A DNA stretch of 64,000 nucleotides from Phalacrocorax aristotelis (taxonomy: Eukaryota > Chordata > Aves > Suliformes > Phalacrocoracidae), in assembly GCF_949628215.1 (NCBI RefSeq), contig NC_134277.1, positions 107,029,463-107,093,462 of the forward strand, written 5' to 3'. The notes under the pieces were generated by a model that saw only the letters and a program-made list of their open reading frames with translations, did not search any database and was not told where the DNA came from. A program made the position numbers and the translations under genes. Shown here piece by piece: positions 51,701-61,530 of this stretch (position 1 is the stretch's first letter; each line of letters begins with the position of its first letter).

Positions 51701-54700
51701 ATTGTTTAAGTACTGTGTATTTTTCCAGACCTCTTTGGATTTTCTTCAGTCACAGTGCTGCATCTTCAGAAGGCAATAGATGGAGTGAAGCAGACTGACT
51801 GACTGTGTTTTCCTCATATTGAGACTATGTGGTAGATAGCCTTTCAAGCCTTAGAAACCAAGCACAATGAATGAGGTGTTTTTTATTAATGGAATAGGGA
51901 ATCCTTATTGCTGATGAGGTACTCTTTGCTGCTTACTGGGGAAATCTCAACTTTTTTTATATTTTCACAGTATATCCTGGATAATCAATGTTACTGGTTT
52001 TTTTTTTTTTTCCTCTCCAGACTAAAATCTATTATTCAGGAAGTTGCTAGAGATTATCGGGATCACTTTCACAGGTGGGCACACATGGTATGGTGATATC
52101 TTAAACAGACTTCTACACTAATCTTTCTAAGACAGCAGTCATTTTTTTCTACATGAAAAATGTTATAGTGCCTGCTTTTATATTCATATACTGGTATTTA
52201 ATAACACCGTTCCATTAACTGGGTGTGTTTTGCGATACAGTCTCGCAGATTGTAAATTTTTGAATTATATTGCTGAATGTACACTTGCATCTTCAGTTAT
52301 GGGAAAAATATTTAAGGAATAACTTTTGCTGAAACCCACTATGCTGTTTTCTTCTTCATTGTTCTGTTTTTCACTTCTTCTCTCACAGGGATTTCCAGTT
52401 TGGCCATATGGATGGAAACGATTACATTAATAGTTTACTAATGGAGTAAGTAAATTGTTATTTTAATATTCTTTCTTCTCTTATATTTGTTGCTAAGTAT
52501 ATTTAATTGAAAACAATCTTATGAAGAATTCCTGCCTTTCATGGGTTAAAAAAAAAAAATCACTGTTCTCAGCATTCAGCATGTAACGTAGGACCAGTTG
52601 TTTGCTAAACTGCATAATATAATGTCAGAAGTTTGGGTCACTGATAATGCTGATTGACGAAGCTTATATTTTAGGTCTACTTTGTTAAATTAATTACTCT
52701 GTCAGAACTGTGATGTGTTTGCGTTTTTTTCCGTTAAATTTGCAGGGCACGAGACAAATTAAAAGTTATGTCAATTTGTAACAGGAAATGTAAATAATGG
52801 TTATGTATTATCTATTTTTTATTTCTGGAGAGGCACATTTCATGCTTGATGCATTTTTAAGACACGCATAGAGCTATGCTTCTGCAGTGAAGCAGCATAA
52901 AATGCATGGAAGATGCTGTCTGCAGTTGATATGTACATGTTACATTTTGAAATAATAAGTAGTTTAACAAGGTGCTTGATTTTTGCCCTTACTATGATCC
53001 TTGTCTAAAAATGCATAATCAGGGAGTTAAGTTGCTCGGCTTTTACTGTTAACTACTTGTTCTCCTCTGGCCTTTTGAGTGAAAGAAGGGGGAAACAGGT
53101 CTATGCCAGCTCTGTAAGTTTTCTAAACCTCTTTCTTGGGGATCAAAACGTGAACAAAGCATGTGTTTGTGCCCCTAAAGGTTCTAGGAGCTTCAAGGAG
53201 ACTCAGCGGGCACAAAGCCTGTATTTCTGTAGGATGTCTGTAGATTAACACCTGAATACAATTAACTTAAAAACAGCTCTCAATTGAACTGAAGTGTCGT
53301 GATTGATCTAGTGCTTTATAGTTGCCAAAAGTGAGACCTTCCTTACTTCATTAATTGCTGCTTCTGTGCAGGCTCTTATGTCTGACTGTCTGCTGAGCTG
53401 TTTCAGTCTGTTTTTCTGGCAGAAAAATTTTTACTTTTTTAGCTAGGCGAGTAGGGGAGTTATTTTGTTGATCCAACAAAACCCTTAAATATCTTCCTGT
53501 GCATTCTGCTGAGTAACAGAACTGATGTGCAAAGAACCAGGGGAGGGAGGTGACGTTCATGAGAGGAAGAAAATGAAGGGGAAGAGGACGGAACTGCCAC
53601 TTACAACAGTAGTGATCTAGTGGCAAAATCGGTTCAGCTGGATTGTTTGACTTAATCTGCAAAATGCCTGGTTTTATAATTTATAGTATGTGGGAAGCTG
53701 CTGTTAAAGTACTCACAGGCTTTTAATTATTTTCTAAACAGAGTGTATACATTTCCAGCATAAGTGGAAAGTAGCAAAAGAATGCAGCAAAATACATTCA
53801 GTGCTATGTAAATTGCTGCTCTTCCTGTGGCTACTTGAGTAATTGGAGGGAAACCATACTGCAAGATTTTCAGTTTTCACTAGGTGGCAGCAAGTGGAAA
53901 TAGAAAAGTTTCCTGAAGAGATCTCTGTTGCAGAATACTTTTTTTACTGTGCTAGGTGCACGTAGGAACAAATTCTGTTTCTGCACAAAGGACAAAATAT
54001 TGTATGATTCGTGGGGATAGAAGTAGTAGTCCCTGATAGAAGATAGACGTACACTTACGAACTTAGTTGTAACTCTGTTAGTAGACATTATAATTTATGT
54101 GTCTTTAGCAGTGGATGAACATGCTTTTGTTGATTAAAAATCGTATAGATAAAACTGCACAAAAGAAAACACAGTATTATGTATTTTACTGAAAGCAAAG
54201 ATACATCTTTGTGTAAGCTAACGTGTATAGCTTAAGGTTGATATTCCAACATCAATGGAATGTCAGCTGTGGGTGTATATAGAGTATTAATTCCTCAGCT
54301 CTTGGAAGAAACCTTACGCATATTTTTATGGATCTCTATATAGTATATAAAATTTGTATATGGAGTTTTTTTCAGCTGCTTTACAACCAACTCCAAGAAC
54401 CTCAGTTACCAGACTGTCAAATGCAGTAGAAGCACTTTTTTGGGTGGAGGGTGACCTTTTTCTGCATCCAAGTAATAAAACTTGGTCTGTTCTGGTTGGA
54501 ATGAGGTATTTTGGTAGAGGTTGATAACTTTGTTACTAGGCATTTGTAAAAACACCTGACTTGGTTTGATTGCCTCCTACTTACTTCTTGTTTCATCCTA
54601 ATAAATAGAGAATAAAAATGTTAAGGGAAAATTGTATATAGAGAATCTTATGTTACAGGTTGTCACTGTTGACAAAGTTTTGTTGTTTGATTGGGTTTTT

Positions 54701-57700
54701 TTAAAGTTCCTTTCAAAGGATGAAGTTATTTTATCTCTGTAACTTTGGTAAGTCTTACATTTTCTAGAGGTGCCACCATACTTTCAGCTTGAGTCTGGGA
54801 GCGTGGTCTGTAACTTTAGTCTTATATTACTCAGCTTCATAGGAGTTTAGAAAATTTTCATGTATTAGACTTGTTCACTTCTAGGTTTGGAATTGAATTT
54901 AAATTAAAAAACAAACAAAACACCTAAAATCTGTGAGAAAATTTAGAGTAATTTCTATGACTTAAAAGAAAAATGGGAATATTGAATAAATGCTGAACAA
55001 TATTTTCATGAAATAATTGATTATGGATTGATAGCCATAGTTAAGGCTAAAATCATCATCATCATTATTACATGGACTACAAACATACATGGGTGGTGCA
55101 CTATTAGACAATAGTGAAAATGTAGAAAAAACCCGTTTGCATTGCTTCTGTAAAGGAAAGCCACCTAGTATTTAAATTCATTATTGACAGAACTGTATAA
55201 AATTGGTAGAGGGTAGAGGAGATTTTTCACCTTACTTATTTAATGTATTTTAAATCTATCTTGTTGAACAATGTACTTGTGCAGTATTAAATTTTCCTAA
55301 ACCTGATCTAATTTTGAATTTAATACCACTTTGAACAGTAGATTATAGTGATATCTCCAGAGATAATTTCTAACTTTTTTCTTTTTTTTTTTCTGTTTTT
55401 CTTTTTTTCTTCGGTTTTTCTTTTTCTTTGCTTTTTTCTTTCTTTCTGATTCTGTGCTACTAAACAACGCTTATGCACGTGGAGGTCAGCTGCTGAGTAA
55501 TAATTGTTTAAAAACTCTGTAGCTTATCTGCCATAGCAAAAAAAGAGATGTAGAAAAACTTTGGTATGGCTTATTCTTTTGACTTAACAGGTAGAGGTTG
55601 ATTGATAGAGCTGATCAGTTGGACCATGACTGTGTGGGAGTGAATTTTTGGATTATACTTTTGCCTTTGTCCACTAAAACACTTAATGCATTGTGCTAAT
55701 AGTACATTTCATATACAAGGCAACTATCTGTGGTAACTTACTAATTGTCAAGTCATAGGGTACCTGATGTGTATGGGTATGTAAAATGCAATAAGCTTCA
55801 ATAGCATCACTGACACAGATGTGAATGAAAATATATTAGACACATGCTCATACCATTCAGGTGATTCTCTTCCCCCTTCCCTCTTGCCTTTAAGGAATGC
55901 AGACAAAGTGAAGATTAGTGGATACCCTTTTAAATGATGTAGGCATTACTTGAATTGTCGTGTTTTACTCAGTAGTTCTTTAAATGTATAAACTATCTCT
56001 TTTATGTTTCCAGTGACTTGACAATCCCTACTATTGTTGTATTGAATACCTCCAATCAGCAGTACTTTCTACCAGATAGGCACATTGAGAACACAGAAGA
56101 CATGGTTCAGTTTATTAACAATATCTTGGATGGTACAGCTGAAGTAAGTTGTCTTTTGACTTGAATATATCGGTTGGTGTTTATTTCCTTAGATGCCAAA
56201 GTAGGGAAAAAAAGGTTACTCTGATTGTTGTGCCATGTGTTTTGTCTTCCTGTCCTGTCTGTCAGTGCTGTCAGTGAATGTGATTGTGAATTCCTGAGGT
56301 GTGCCAATGCTTGCTTTTCTGACTGCAGAACTTCTTGTAGAAAGCAAGCTTTTGTTTGTTTATAGCATGATGTTAGCCAGCTTCTCTTGATATTCCTTTT
56401 ACTGGTGTCACTGGTAAATTGAGAGCTTTTAATTCATCTCCTGGTTTGCTTTAAATGCATTTGTTTAAAATTTTCTTTACAGTGCATAATTCAACTCTAC
56501 CCTTTCTTTTGGGCAGTAAATTAATAAATCCAGTAGCTTGATGAATGATAGGTTCAGATTCAAAAACCAGTGGTAATCTTGCTTTGCATATTGCAATCTA
56601 AAAATGAGCTGTCTTTTGTTAAAACAACTAAATCAGTAAATCCATCTGGAATTGATGGTCAATTTTTTAAAGTTGGCAAAACAAACTCAGGTTTGCTTAT
56701 TCCCTCACTGTTCTGTAAATTGGACAGAAGGCTGTGCTGTATGGAAGAGGAAAGAGATCATGGATCAGAGCTTTCATTTGCTCTTATCGGGCAAGAAGAC
56801 TTTGCCATGAAGGGGAGCAGTGCTAACAAATCATCTGGCTGCCTCCTGGGAGAAGCCTGTGTTGGTTTAAGCCCCAGTCACTGTGTATTGAATGCTTACT
56901 GTGTTAGTTAAATCCTGCTTTACATTATGCCAGCAGTTTTAGGTCATCAGGTGGTAATGACAAATAATGCTGTAGTTTCGGTAATATGGTGTTCTTTGGT
57001 TTATTGAATTTGACAAATTGATGTAGTGACTTAATGTAGGTGAATTTGCTTGCTCTTCATGACTTTACTGGCCGTGTTTCCAGCTGCAAGGTGAGGGGTA
57101 TTCCTGTAACTTATTTGGTAGTTCTTTGCTCTTCAATTCTCACTTTTTTTCATGTTTTGTTAATTGCATTGAATTATGTTATCAACATCTATTTGACTCT
57201 ATTTAAATATATCCTTCTGGTTGAAACAACAAATGAAATTGGTTTCTCTCTGGTTTTTAACTTTGAGGAAATTAATTTGTGATGCTTTGTGTCACTTAGG
57301 TCTTTCTACCTTTTTGCCATATTTCAGCCAGAATGATTAAAGGTCTGTCTAAACTCACATCTCTGTATGTGTGTGAGAGTGCTAATACAAAACAGACAAT
57401 ACAGGATGTGACTTCATTTAAGCTAAATGGTGTCTATGGGCAGAAAATGGCACTACTTTGGCTACGCCCAGGCCCAAGAAATTGTGCGGCTGTTGGGGAA
57501 TGATAGTCTTCACCGTAATGCTGATAAACAGGTAATAGGATGCAGATTTTCTGAACCACCGTGAAATTTCTGAGTAGTTTAGCATTCGCCGCACCCCACC
57601 CCCCCCCTTCATTGGGAAGTCTTGGATTTTTCACCTTGACTTTCTTGTTATTTTCTGTAAGGCCCTATAGGTAGCCTTCTGTGAGTCTGTTACATCTTTG

Positions 57701-59761
57701 TGGACTTTTTGTAATTTGAGGGGTTGTGATCAGTGCCGATCAGTTGACTTCTAAAATGTAGGTTATCTTCCCATTTGTTTCTCTGGCAACTCAAGACAGG
57801 TGAAAACTAGTCCTGTTCAACAGACAAATTGCCTTTGGATTCATGTGATTGTTTTGAAGACTGCTAAATTAGGTGGCAGTGTAGGTATAGCCTGTCACTG
57901 CTTGACACAAGTTTTCTTTAACCTGTTCATAACTTCTTGTTACTTAGTTCTTAGATTTTTCTGACTGCCTCTGTCATAATCCATAAATAGGTATCCATCA
58001 GCTGCAGGGAAGTTCAGAAGATCTCTGCAATTTTATAATTGTTACATCAGGGCAGTTTCTGCTAGTGTTCCTCTATGGTAAGAGAGTGGAGTGCCAGTCC
58101 ACTGTTAAAGTTTGCACCTATTGTTTAAAACAATCGTGAGAGAATTTTTACGAGACTGAAATGTTCATCCATGCTTGAGAAGTTGGAGTGTCTGGCCATC
58201 ATGAGATGCAAGAATAATTACTTTTCATTTCCTTCTAAAGGGACTTAAGATTGCAAGGTCTGAAGAATGAACTTTTGGAATCATAACTGAAAGGTGTCAG
58301 CAGTTTTGACATGGTTCCATTTGAAATTTCAGGCACAGGGTGGTGATGGACTTCTGCAACGAATCAAGAGAATAATCTATGATGCCAAGTCTACTGTAGT
58401 GGTAAGTTTTATTTTCCGTTGAATTAGATGGTGCCCTTGTCAATCAAGATACAAATATTTCCAGAGGGTTTAGAAATATTTTTATATAAGTTTGTTTCTA
58501 TTATATGTATATTGCGCATATATTATAGGTATATCTACATTAGGTTTAACCCAAATGAACCTCTTGACTGAAGTTTTTAATAATATTTTCCAGTGTGCTA
58601 AATATTCAGTGTAGGTTAGTTTCTTCATTTTTCACTCCTTTTCTGTATTAGTCTGACATGTATTTTAAGGGAGAGAACAGGGAGAATTCAAAATCTTTTC
58701 CTTGACCCTTTTGACATCCTTTTACTGAAATTGATAGCACTTTCATGTTCTGATAAATGCTATGGTTTCAGTCTAATTAGTTAGAGCATAAGGGGATTAA
58801 ATACTACACTTGGTGTAGCTTTAAAGCAAATATTTTTATCATCTTTCTCATAGGTTAATTATGCTTAACAGCATTTTGTTGGGAAGATGTACGCAAATTC
58901 ATTTCTTCACTTGTCCTACACAAGCAGAAAACCTGTGCTGTGAATTTAAATTGAAGCTCGCTTGTTTCTGTATGAGTGGGTTTCAAACTTCTGTGAATGT
59001 GCAACATTTAGCCATCAGTTTCTGAAACCAAAAGTCCTTCCTCCTGTGCGATTAAACTACTGTTCAGTAGGAAGCTGTCTAATAACAGAATGTTTCTGCA
59101 GATCCCTTATTACTCAAACTAATTTTTCAGAATGAGACACGAGATTAAACTGGTCGCTTCAAAGTGTTATTTTAGCACTGTTAGAACAATTGTGTCACAA
59201 GCTTCAAACAATGAATAGAATATACAGTTGGCATGTTAACATTAGCTATCCAAATGCAACATTATAAGATTTGAACTTCTGTCTTTTTTTATGAACTTAG
59301 AGTAGGAAATGTTAAAATGAGGAAGCCTCCTCCTTTCTGGGAGGAGAGGAAAAAAAAGAATCAAAACACCCAAAAAACCTGACTGCGTCATTTTGGATGT
59401 TTCTGAATAAATACACAGGGTAACAAGAGAAGTAATGCGATAATTTTGTATACTCACTGAAAGTGTTTTTTACTACAAATTTGTGTTTCAACAGTCTGTG
59501 TTCAAGAGTTCACCACTTCTGGGATGCTTTCTCTTTGGGTTGCCTCTGGGGGTCATCAGCATTATGTGTTATGGAATCTGCACAGCTGATACAGATGGAG
59601 GGGTAGATGAACATGAGGCAGCTAAAAAGGAAAATGGTGATCGGGAGCTCACAGACGAAGGCAGTGAGGAAGAACAAGAGGAGGAAAAGAACGGAAAATA
59701 TGCAGAACTTTCAGATGGAGAATTTAAACAGAAAGACATAATGGAAAAGAAAAAAGACTAA
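30691..59761 (+). CDS. TMX3: TMX3, thioredoxin-related transmembrane protein 3 (16 coding exons, spliced)
   Basis: TMX3 is an ER membrane oxidoreductase of the protein disulfide isomerase family that acts on disulfides of lumenal proteins. The spliced frame of 1374 nt encodes 457 residues, close to the 454 I recall for human. Seen: hydrophobic signal peptide (about 11-26, likely cut before G27), thioredoxin domain a (about 29-133) with WCGHC (C54, C57) and cis-proline P101 in RGYPT, two redox-inactive thioredoxin-like regions (about 134-345), N-glycosylation sequons N259-S-S and N314-T-S, a membrane span (about 376-397) and an acidic cytosolic tail ending in KKKD, a di-lysine ER-retrieval signal. 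The start codon has A at -3 and G at +4. All junctions are GT-AG and phases join without a frameshift, so the gene looks functional. Identification is by residue-level similarity to human TMX3 from memory; the tail after residue 400 is the only strongly diverged part. Confidence 0.97.
30740..31034 (+). other. TMX3 intron 1
   Basis: A short, very GC-rich intron (295 bp) inside the CpG island, with GC boxes. It ends in CTTACCTCGCAG. Confidence 0.9.
31035..31089 (+). CDS. TMX3: TMX3 exon 2, residues 17-35
   Basis: Completes the signal peptide ([10 protein letters not shown]) and starts the mature chain at GFVEDLGE, which matches human GFVEDLDE. The last two bases belong to the split codon of S35. 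Donor GTAAGT. Confidence 0.95.
31090..35489 (+). other. TMX3 intron 2 (4.4 kb)
   Basis: Non-coding. It contains a T/G-rich tract at 32465-32512 and another at about 35195-35240. A small GC-richer patch lies near 32690-32870. I saw no LINE or LTR. It ends in a pyrimidine tract and TAG. Confidence 0.85.
35490..35529 (+). CDS. TMX3: TMX3 exon 3, residues 35-48
   Basis: Encodes [14 protein letters not shown], the first strand of the thioredoxin fold. The exon is 40 nt, ends in phase 0 and is followed by GTGAGT. Confidence 0.95.
35530..36774 (+). other. TMX3 intron 3
   Basis: AT-rich, with no repeat family recognised. It ends with poly(T) and TGCTTCTCAG. Confidence 0.85.
36775..36898 (+). CDS. 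TMX3: TMX3 exon 4, residues 49-89, CGHC active site
   Basis: Starts [16 protein letters not shown] and so carries both redox cysteines, C54 and C57. It continues to [11 protein letters not shown] and ends one base into S90 (donor GTAAGT). The frame stays open into the intron to about 37062, but the conserved protein continues in exon 5. Confidence 0.97.
36899..40096 (+). other. TMX3 intron 4 (3.2 kb)
   Basis: AT-rich and non-coding. I saw no LINE, LTR or RNA gene. Short frames here lack recognisable features. Confidence 0.85.
40097..40142 (+). CDS. TMX3: TMX3 exon 5, residues 90-105
   Basis: Encodes [16 protein letters not shown], with the cis-proline P101 that faces the active site in thioredoxin folds. 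Acceptor TTTCAG, donor GTAAGT. Confidence 0.96.
40143..41685 (+). other. TMX3 intron 5
   Basis: Non-coding, with an A/C-rich tract at about 40207-40300 and a short T/G tract near 41330-41365. A 12-bp direct duplication (TTATTTAGAAAC) lies near 40388-40411. Confidence 0.85.
41686..41766 (+). CDS. TMX3: TMX3 exon 6, residues 105-132
   Basis: Encodes [17 protein letters not shown] and [10 protein letters not shown], the last strand and helix of the first thioredoxin domain. Human has AHRVSG at the end. Donor GTAAGT. Confidence 0.96.
41767..43175 (+). other. TMX3 intron 6, with a CR1 copy
   Basis: Contains a sense CR1 at about 42490-42862 and T/G-rich low complexity at about 42960-43120. Otherwise AT-rich. 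Confidence 0.85.
42490..42862 (+). mobile_element. CR1 LINE 3' fragment, sense
   Basis: Clear CR1 3' region: TAGATTCAGATTGGACATAA, ACTGGAACAGGTTGCCCAGA and GGAACTAGATGGTCTTTAAA in order, ending with the short 3' repeat-like TGTGATTCTGTGG. It is 5'-truncated. A 14-bp repeat (GACCTTATTGTGGC, twice about 22 bp apart) at the left edge blurs the exact start. Confidence 0.93.
43176..43275 (+). CDS. TMX3: TMX3 exon 7, residues 132-165
   Basis: Encodes [20 protein letters not shown] followed by [13 protein letters not shown], start of the second lumenal domain. Phase 0 at the 3' end; donor GTTTGA is weaker than its neighbours. Confidence 0.95.
43276..43523 (+). other. TMX3 intron 7
   Basis: A 248-bp AT-rich intron with nothing else seen. 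Confidence 0.9.
43524..43601 (+). CDS. TMX3: TMX3 exon 8, residues 166-191
   Basis: Encodes [20 protein letters not shown] followed by EDVLPE. It is 78 nt, phase 0 at both ends. Confidence 0.96.
43602..45851 (+). other. TMX3 intron 8
   Basis: A 2.25-kb AT-rich intron. No mobile element or coding frame is supported. Confidence 0.85.
45852..45918 (+). CDS. TMX3: TMX3 exon 9, residues 192-213
   Basis: Encodes [20 protein letters not shown] then YD. Acceptor CTTTCAG, donor GTAAGT. Ends one base into E214. Confidence 0.96.
46921..47898 (-). mobile_element. CR1 LINE with reverse transcriptase remnant, antisense
   Basis: A copy of nearly 1 kb. Read on the - strand, it enters the reverse transcriptase gene in the region of the FADD catalytic motif, continues through [34 protein letters not shown] and [12 protein letters not shown], and ends in the CR1 3' UTR (short ATCATAGA-type repeats at about 46921-46945). 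The open frame 47990-47220 covers most of this. It is dead: the FADD site reads CDYD, and the segment upstream of it continues in another frame (about 47850-47895), which shows an indel. Insertion is 5'-truncated. Confidence 0.93.
48060..48595 (-). mobile_element. Solo LTR of an avian endogenous retrovirus, antisense
   Basis: Runs from TGTCGTGGTTCAACCC on the left to CCAAATCCAGGACA on the right; on the - strand this gives the usual TG...CA ends. It is the same family as 9158-10408 but without the insertion. A TATA-like motif lies at 48335-48341 on the - strand. Flanks TAGGT and TAAGT match at four of five bases and may be an aged target-site duplication. There is no internal retroviral sequence on either side, so it is a solo LTR left by recombination. 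Confidence 0.9.
50022..50120 (+). CDS. TMX3: TMX3 exon 10, residues 214-246
   Basis: Encodes [17 protein letters not shown] then [16 protein letters not shown]. Human has NYLAMDGFLLYELGDT. Phase 1 at both ends; donor GTGAGA. Confidence 0.96.
50121..51111 (+). other. TMX3 intron 10
   Basis: AT-rich intron; nothing further seen. Confidence 0.88.
51112..51169 (+). CDS. TMX3: TMX3 exon 11, residues 247-265
   Basis: Encodes [19 protein letters not shown], with the N259-S-S glycosylation sequon (human has NTS here). Donor GTACAG is slightly off consensus. Confidence 0.95.
51170..52020 (+). other. TMX3 intron 11
   Basis: AT-rich, ending in a long pyrimidine tract (about 51998-52018) and CAG. Confidence 0.88.
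52021..52074 (+). CDS. TMX3: TMX3 exon 12, residues 266-283
   Basis: Encodes [18 protein letters not shown]. Human differs only by DLFH. Phase 2 at both ends; donor GTGGGC. Confidence 0.95.
52075..52388 (+). other. TMX3 intron 12
   Basis: A 314-bp intron with nothing notable. Confidence 0.9.
52389..52445 (+). CDS. TMX3: TMX3 exon 13, residues 284-302
   Basis: Encodes [19 protein letters not shown]. Phase 2 at both ends; donor GTAAGT. Confidence 0.95.
52446..56013 (+). other. TMX3 intron 13 (3.6 kb)
   Basis: AT-rich. It includes a long T-rich polypyrimidine tract at 55376-55448. No LINE, LTR or gene recognised. Confidence 0.85.
55376..55448. repeat. T-rich polypyrimidine tract
   Basis: Runs of T broken by single C and occasional G. 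It is not next to an exon (next acceptor is 560 bp away), so it is a simple repeat rather than a splice signal. Confidence 0.75.
56014..56143 (+). CDS. TMX3: TMX3 exon 14, residues 303-346
   Basis: Encodes [19 protein letters not shown] through [19 protein letters not shown] to TAE. Carries the N314-T-S sequon and the end of the third thioredoxin-like domain. Phase 0 at the 3' end; donor GTAAGT. Confidence 0.96.
56144..58332 (+). other. TMX3 intron 14
   Basis: A 2.2-kb intron. The 113-codon frame at 56570-56911 shows no known features and no splice context. Nothing else stands out apart from a C run near 57596-57607. Confidence 0.85.
58333..58401 (+). CDS. TMX3: TMX3 exon 15, residues 347-369
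   Basis: Encodes [20 protein letters not shown] then TVV, the linker to the membrane span. Acceptor TTTCAG, donor GTAAGT, phase 0. Confidence 0.95.
58402..59494 (+). other. TMX3 intron 15
   Basis: AT-rich; nothing else seen. Confidence 0.88.
59495..59761 (+). CDS. TMX3: TMX3 exon 16 (coding part), residues 370-457 and stop
   Basis: Encodes [19 protein letters not shown] then VISIMCYGI, the transmembrane span, then TADTDGG and a highly acidic tail ([10 protein letters not shown]) that ends MEKKKD before TAA. The KKKD terminus is conserved with human and fits the KKXX retrieval signal. The tail between residues 405 and 450 differs from human in sequence and spacing. C398 replaces a human tyrosine just after the span. 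Confidence 0.95.
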   Translation, partial: SVFKSSPLLGCFLFGLPLGVISIMCYGICTADTDGGVDEHEAAKKENGDRELTDEGSEEEQEEEKNGKYAELSDGEFKQKDIMEKKKD

Positions 59762-60956
59762 CTTGTTCAGCAAAAGAATTCTCTAGAATTTCCAAATAGA
59801 CTTATTTATTGAAGGTAGTCATTTATCGATGATCTTCATGAAAGAGGACCTTTTTGTCTGCGTTATGGTAGTTTTGATTTGCATGTATTCAAATCTTCTC
59901 AGAAATTGACAGAAAAAAATTATGGATGTTCTCTTAATTGTCTTTAATAGATCAACAAAGAGCAATTTAAACTGAAGAAATTTGCAGGTCCAATTCTACA
60001 CTGTTTTTTTTGAAGAGTTTTGAATTTTTTGTTTTCAGCATAGGGAGATAAAGATAATGTTACTTGACCGGGGTGTATGTGATGAACTACTACTATTATA
60101 GACCAGCTAAACTCTCATTCATATAAAATTAAGGCTGAAAACTAAGAAAGATTAGGAGATCCGAAAGTCTTTCAGAGCCTGATAGCTAAAGACAACTTAG
60201 AGTTTTCCAAGAGTCACGTGTTTTACCTGTTGCACATTATTTTGGGCAAAAAAAACCAAACTTTTCTATTTTCTCAAGTTAAATGTAAATTGCAAGGAAT
60301 TGGAGGACTGTTTTACCATGTAATAATATAATTATTTGCAGTCAAGAATGTTTACTTGATCCAGGATGTGGGTGTTATATGCTAAATTAAGTCTTTGTTA
60401 GCACTTTAGCAGCTAAAAATATTGGAAAACTACATTATAAACCTTTCAGAACATAATTGCCTGGTAAATTGTTTTGTATGAGTGCTTACATGAACTTACA
60501 GTGCAAATGATCTTTAAGTTTTCTGAATCCACAGTGCAACTTGATGAAGACAGACATAAACAGTCAGAGGGTGTTCATATTTTGCATAACTCTCTAATGA
60601 CAAGCTTTTTGAATGATGTAAAAGTTTTACAGTGTTTAGTTAAGAATGTTGTATATTTTTGAGGTAGTTGGTGTTGATGCTTTTGTTTGAGACTGTTACC
60701 TACTCTGAAGGAGGGAGTTAATGGAGCATAATATTAACATTCATAGAGATTGGTAAATATCATGCATTTTTGTTACCTGTTTAATCATAAAAGTCACTTT
60801 TAATACAACCCCGTGACTGAAAAGGACTAATTTGTGTCCAGAGTTAAAATCGCCAAGGATAAGCTATAAAGCAGCCTTTGGCATTGATGTCATGGAGAGT
60901 ACCACAGAAACAAAACTTACTTTGTTCTTCCTCTTAGTATTCATGCCGGGTTTTAT

Positions 60957-61043
60957 GTGGGGTTTTTTTGTTTTGTTTTGTTTGTTTTGTGTTTTTGTTT
61001 TTTTTGGGGAGGAGGGGGTTGAGGGGTGTTTGGGTTTTTTTTT
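60957..61043. repeat. G/T-rich tract in the 3' UTR
   Basis: Alternating runs of T and G (GTTTT-type units, then a G-rich patch) on the mRNA-like strand. Simple repeat by composition. If transcribed it would give a GU-rich RNA stretch of the kind bound by CELF-type proteins, which is inference only. Confidence 0.7.
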
Positions 61044-61145
61044 AAGGCTCTATGACTGTATAATACAGATTATAATGTCCTCCTTATAAGGCAGCTTGAT
61101 CACATAAGAAACTACCATGCTAGAGCACTAAATTAAGGAATTTTA

Positions 61146-61151
61146 AATAAA
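61146..61151 (+). terminator. Candidate poly(A) signal AATAAA
   Basis: Exact AATAAA about 1.4 kb after the stop. Another lies 44 bp downstream at 61190-61195; the pair could serve a shorter TMX3 transcript. Confidence 0.4.
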
Positions 61152-61189
61152 AAATGTGGGTAAGCTTAAATAGACAAGTTCTGTGTTTG

Positions 61190-61195
61190 AATAAA
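61190..61195 (+). terminator. Candidate poly(A) signal AATAAA
   Basis: Exact AATAAA following the one at 61146. Downstream sequence is moderately T-rich. Confidence 0.4.
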
Positions 61196-61506
61196 CCTGA
61201 TGATGATATAAATCATAACCAGGGAAAATGTATTGCATCCTTTTTCCTTGTAGGAAAGAAACTTGTTTATTGTTCTTTAGGTAGCTTGGTAACAGCTGGC
61301 TTCATGTTGCAGTGCAGAATACAGTAAGTAGGTGCCTGACTTCAAAGATTTTTGTTATTAAACAGTATAAATGACAGCTAAGGAGATTAGGAAGTTTTTT
61401 TCAGAAAAATTCCATGTCTGATTTTGAGTCCAACCTTTTTCCCTTTCTAGGAGGAGGGGAGAAAAATGAGTTAATAGAATACTGAGTAGAAGGTGTCTGA
61501 TACGGT

Positions 61507-61530
61507 TCCCCCCCCCCCCCTTTTTTTTTG
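61507..61530. repeat. Adjacent C and T homopolymers
   Basis: About a dozen C directly followed by a run of T. Simple sequence, prone to length variation and sequencing error. Confidence 0.75.

Noticed and set aside
56570..56911. 113-codon frame in intron 14
   Set aside because: No known domain, no splice-site context and no similarity to TMX3 or any family I recognise.
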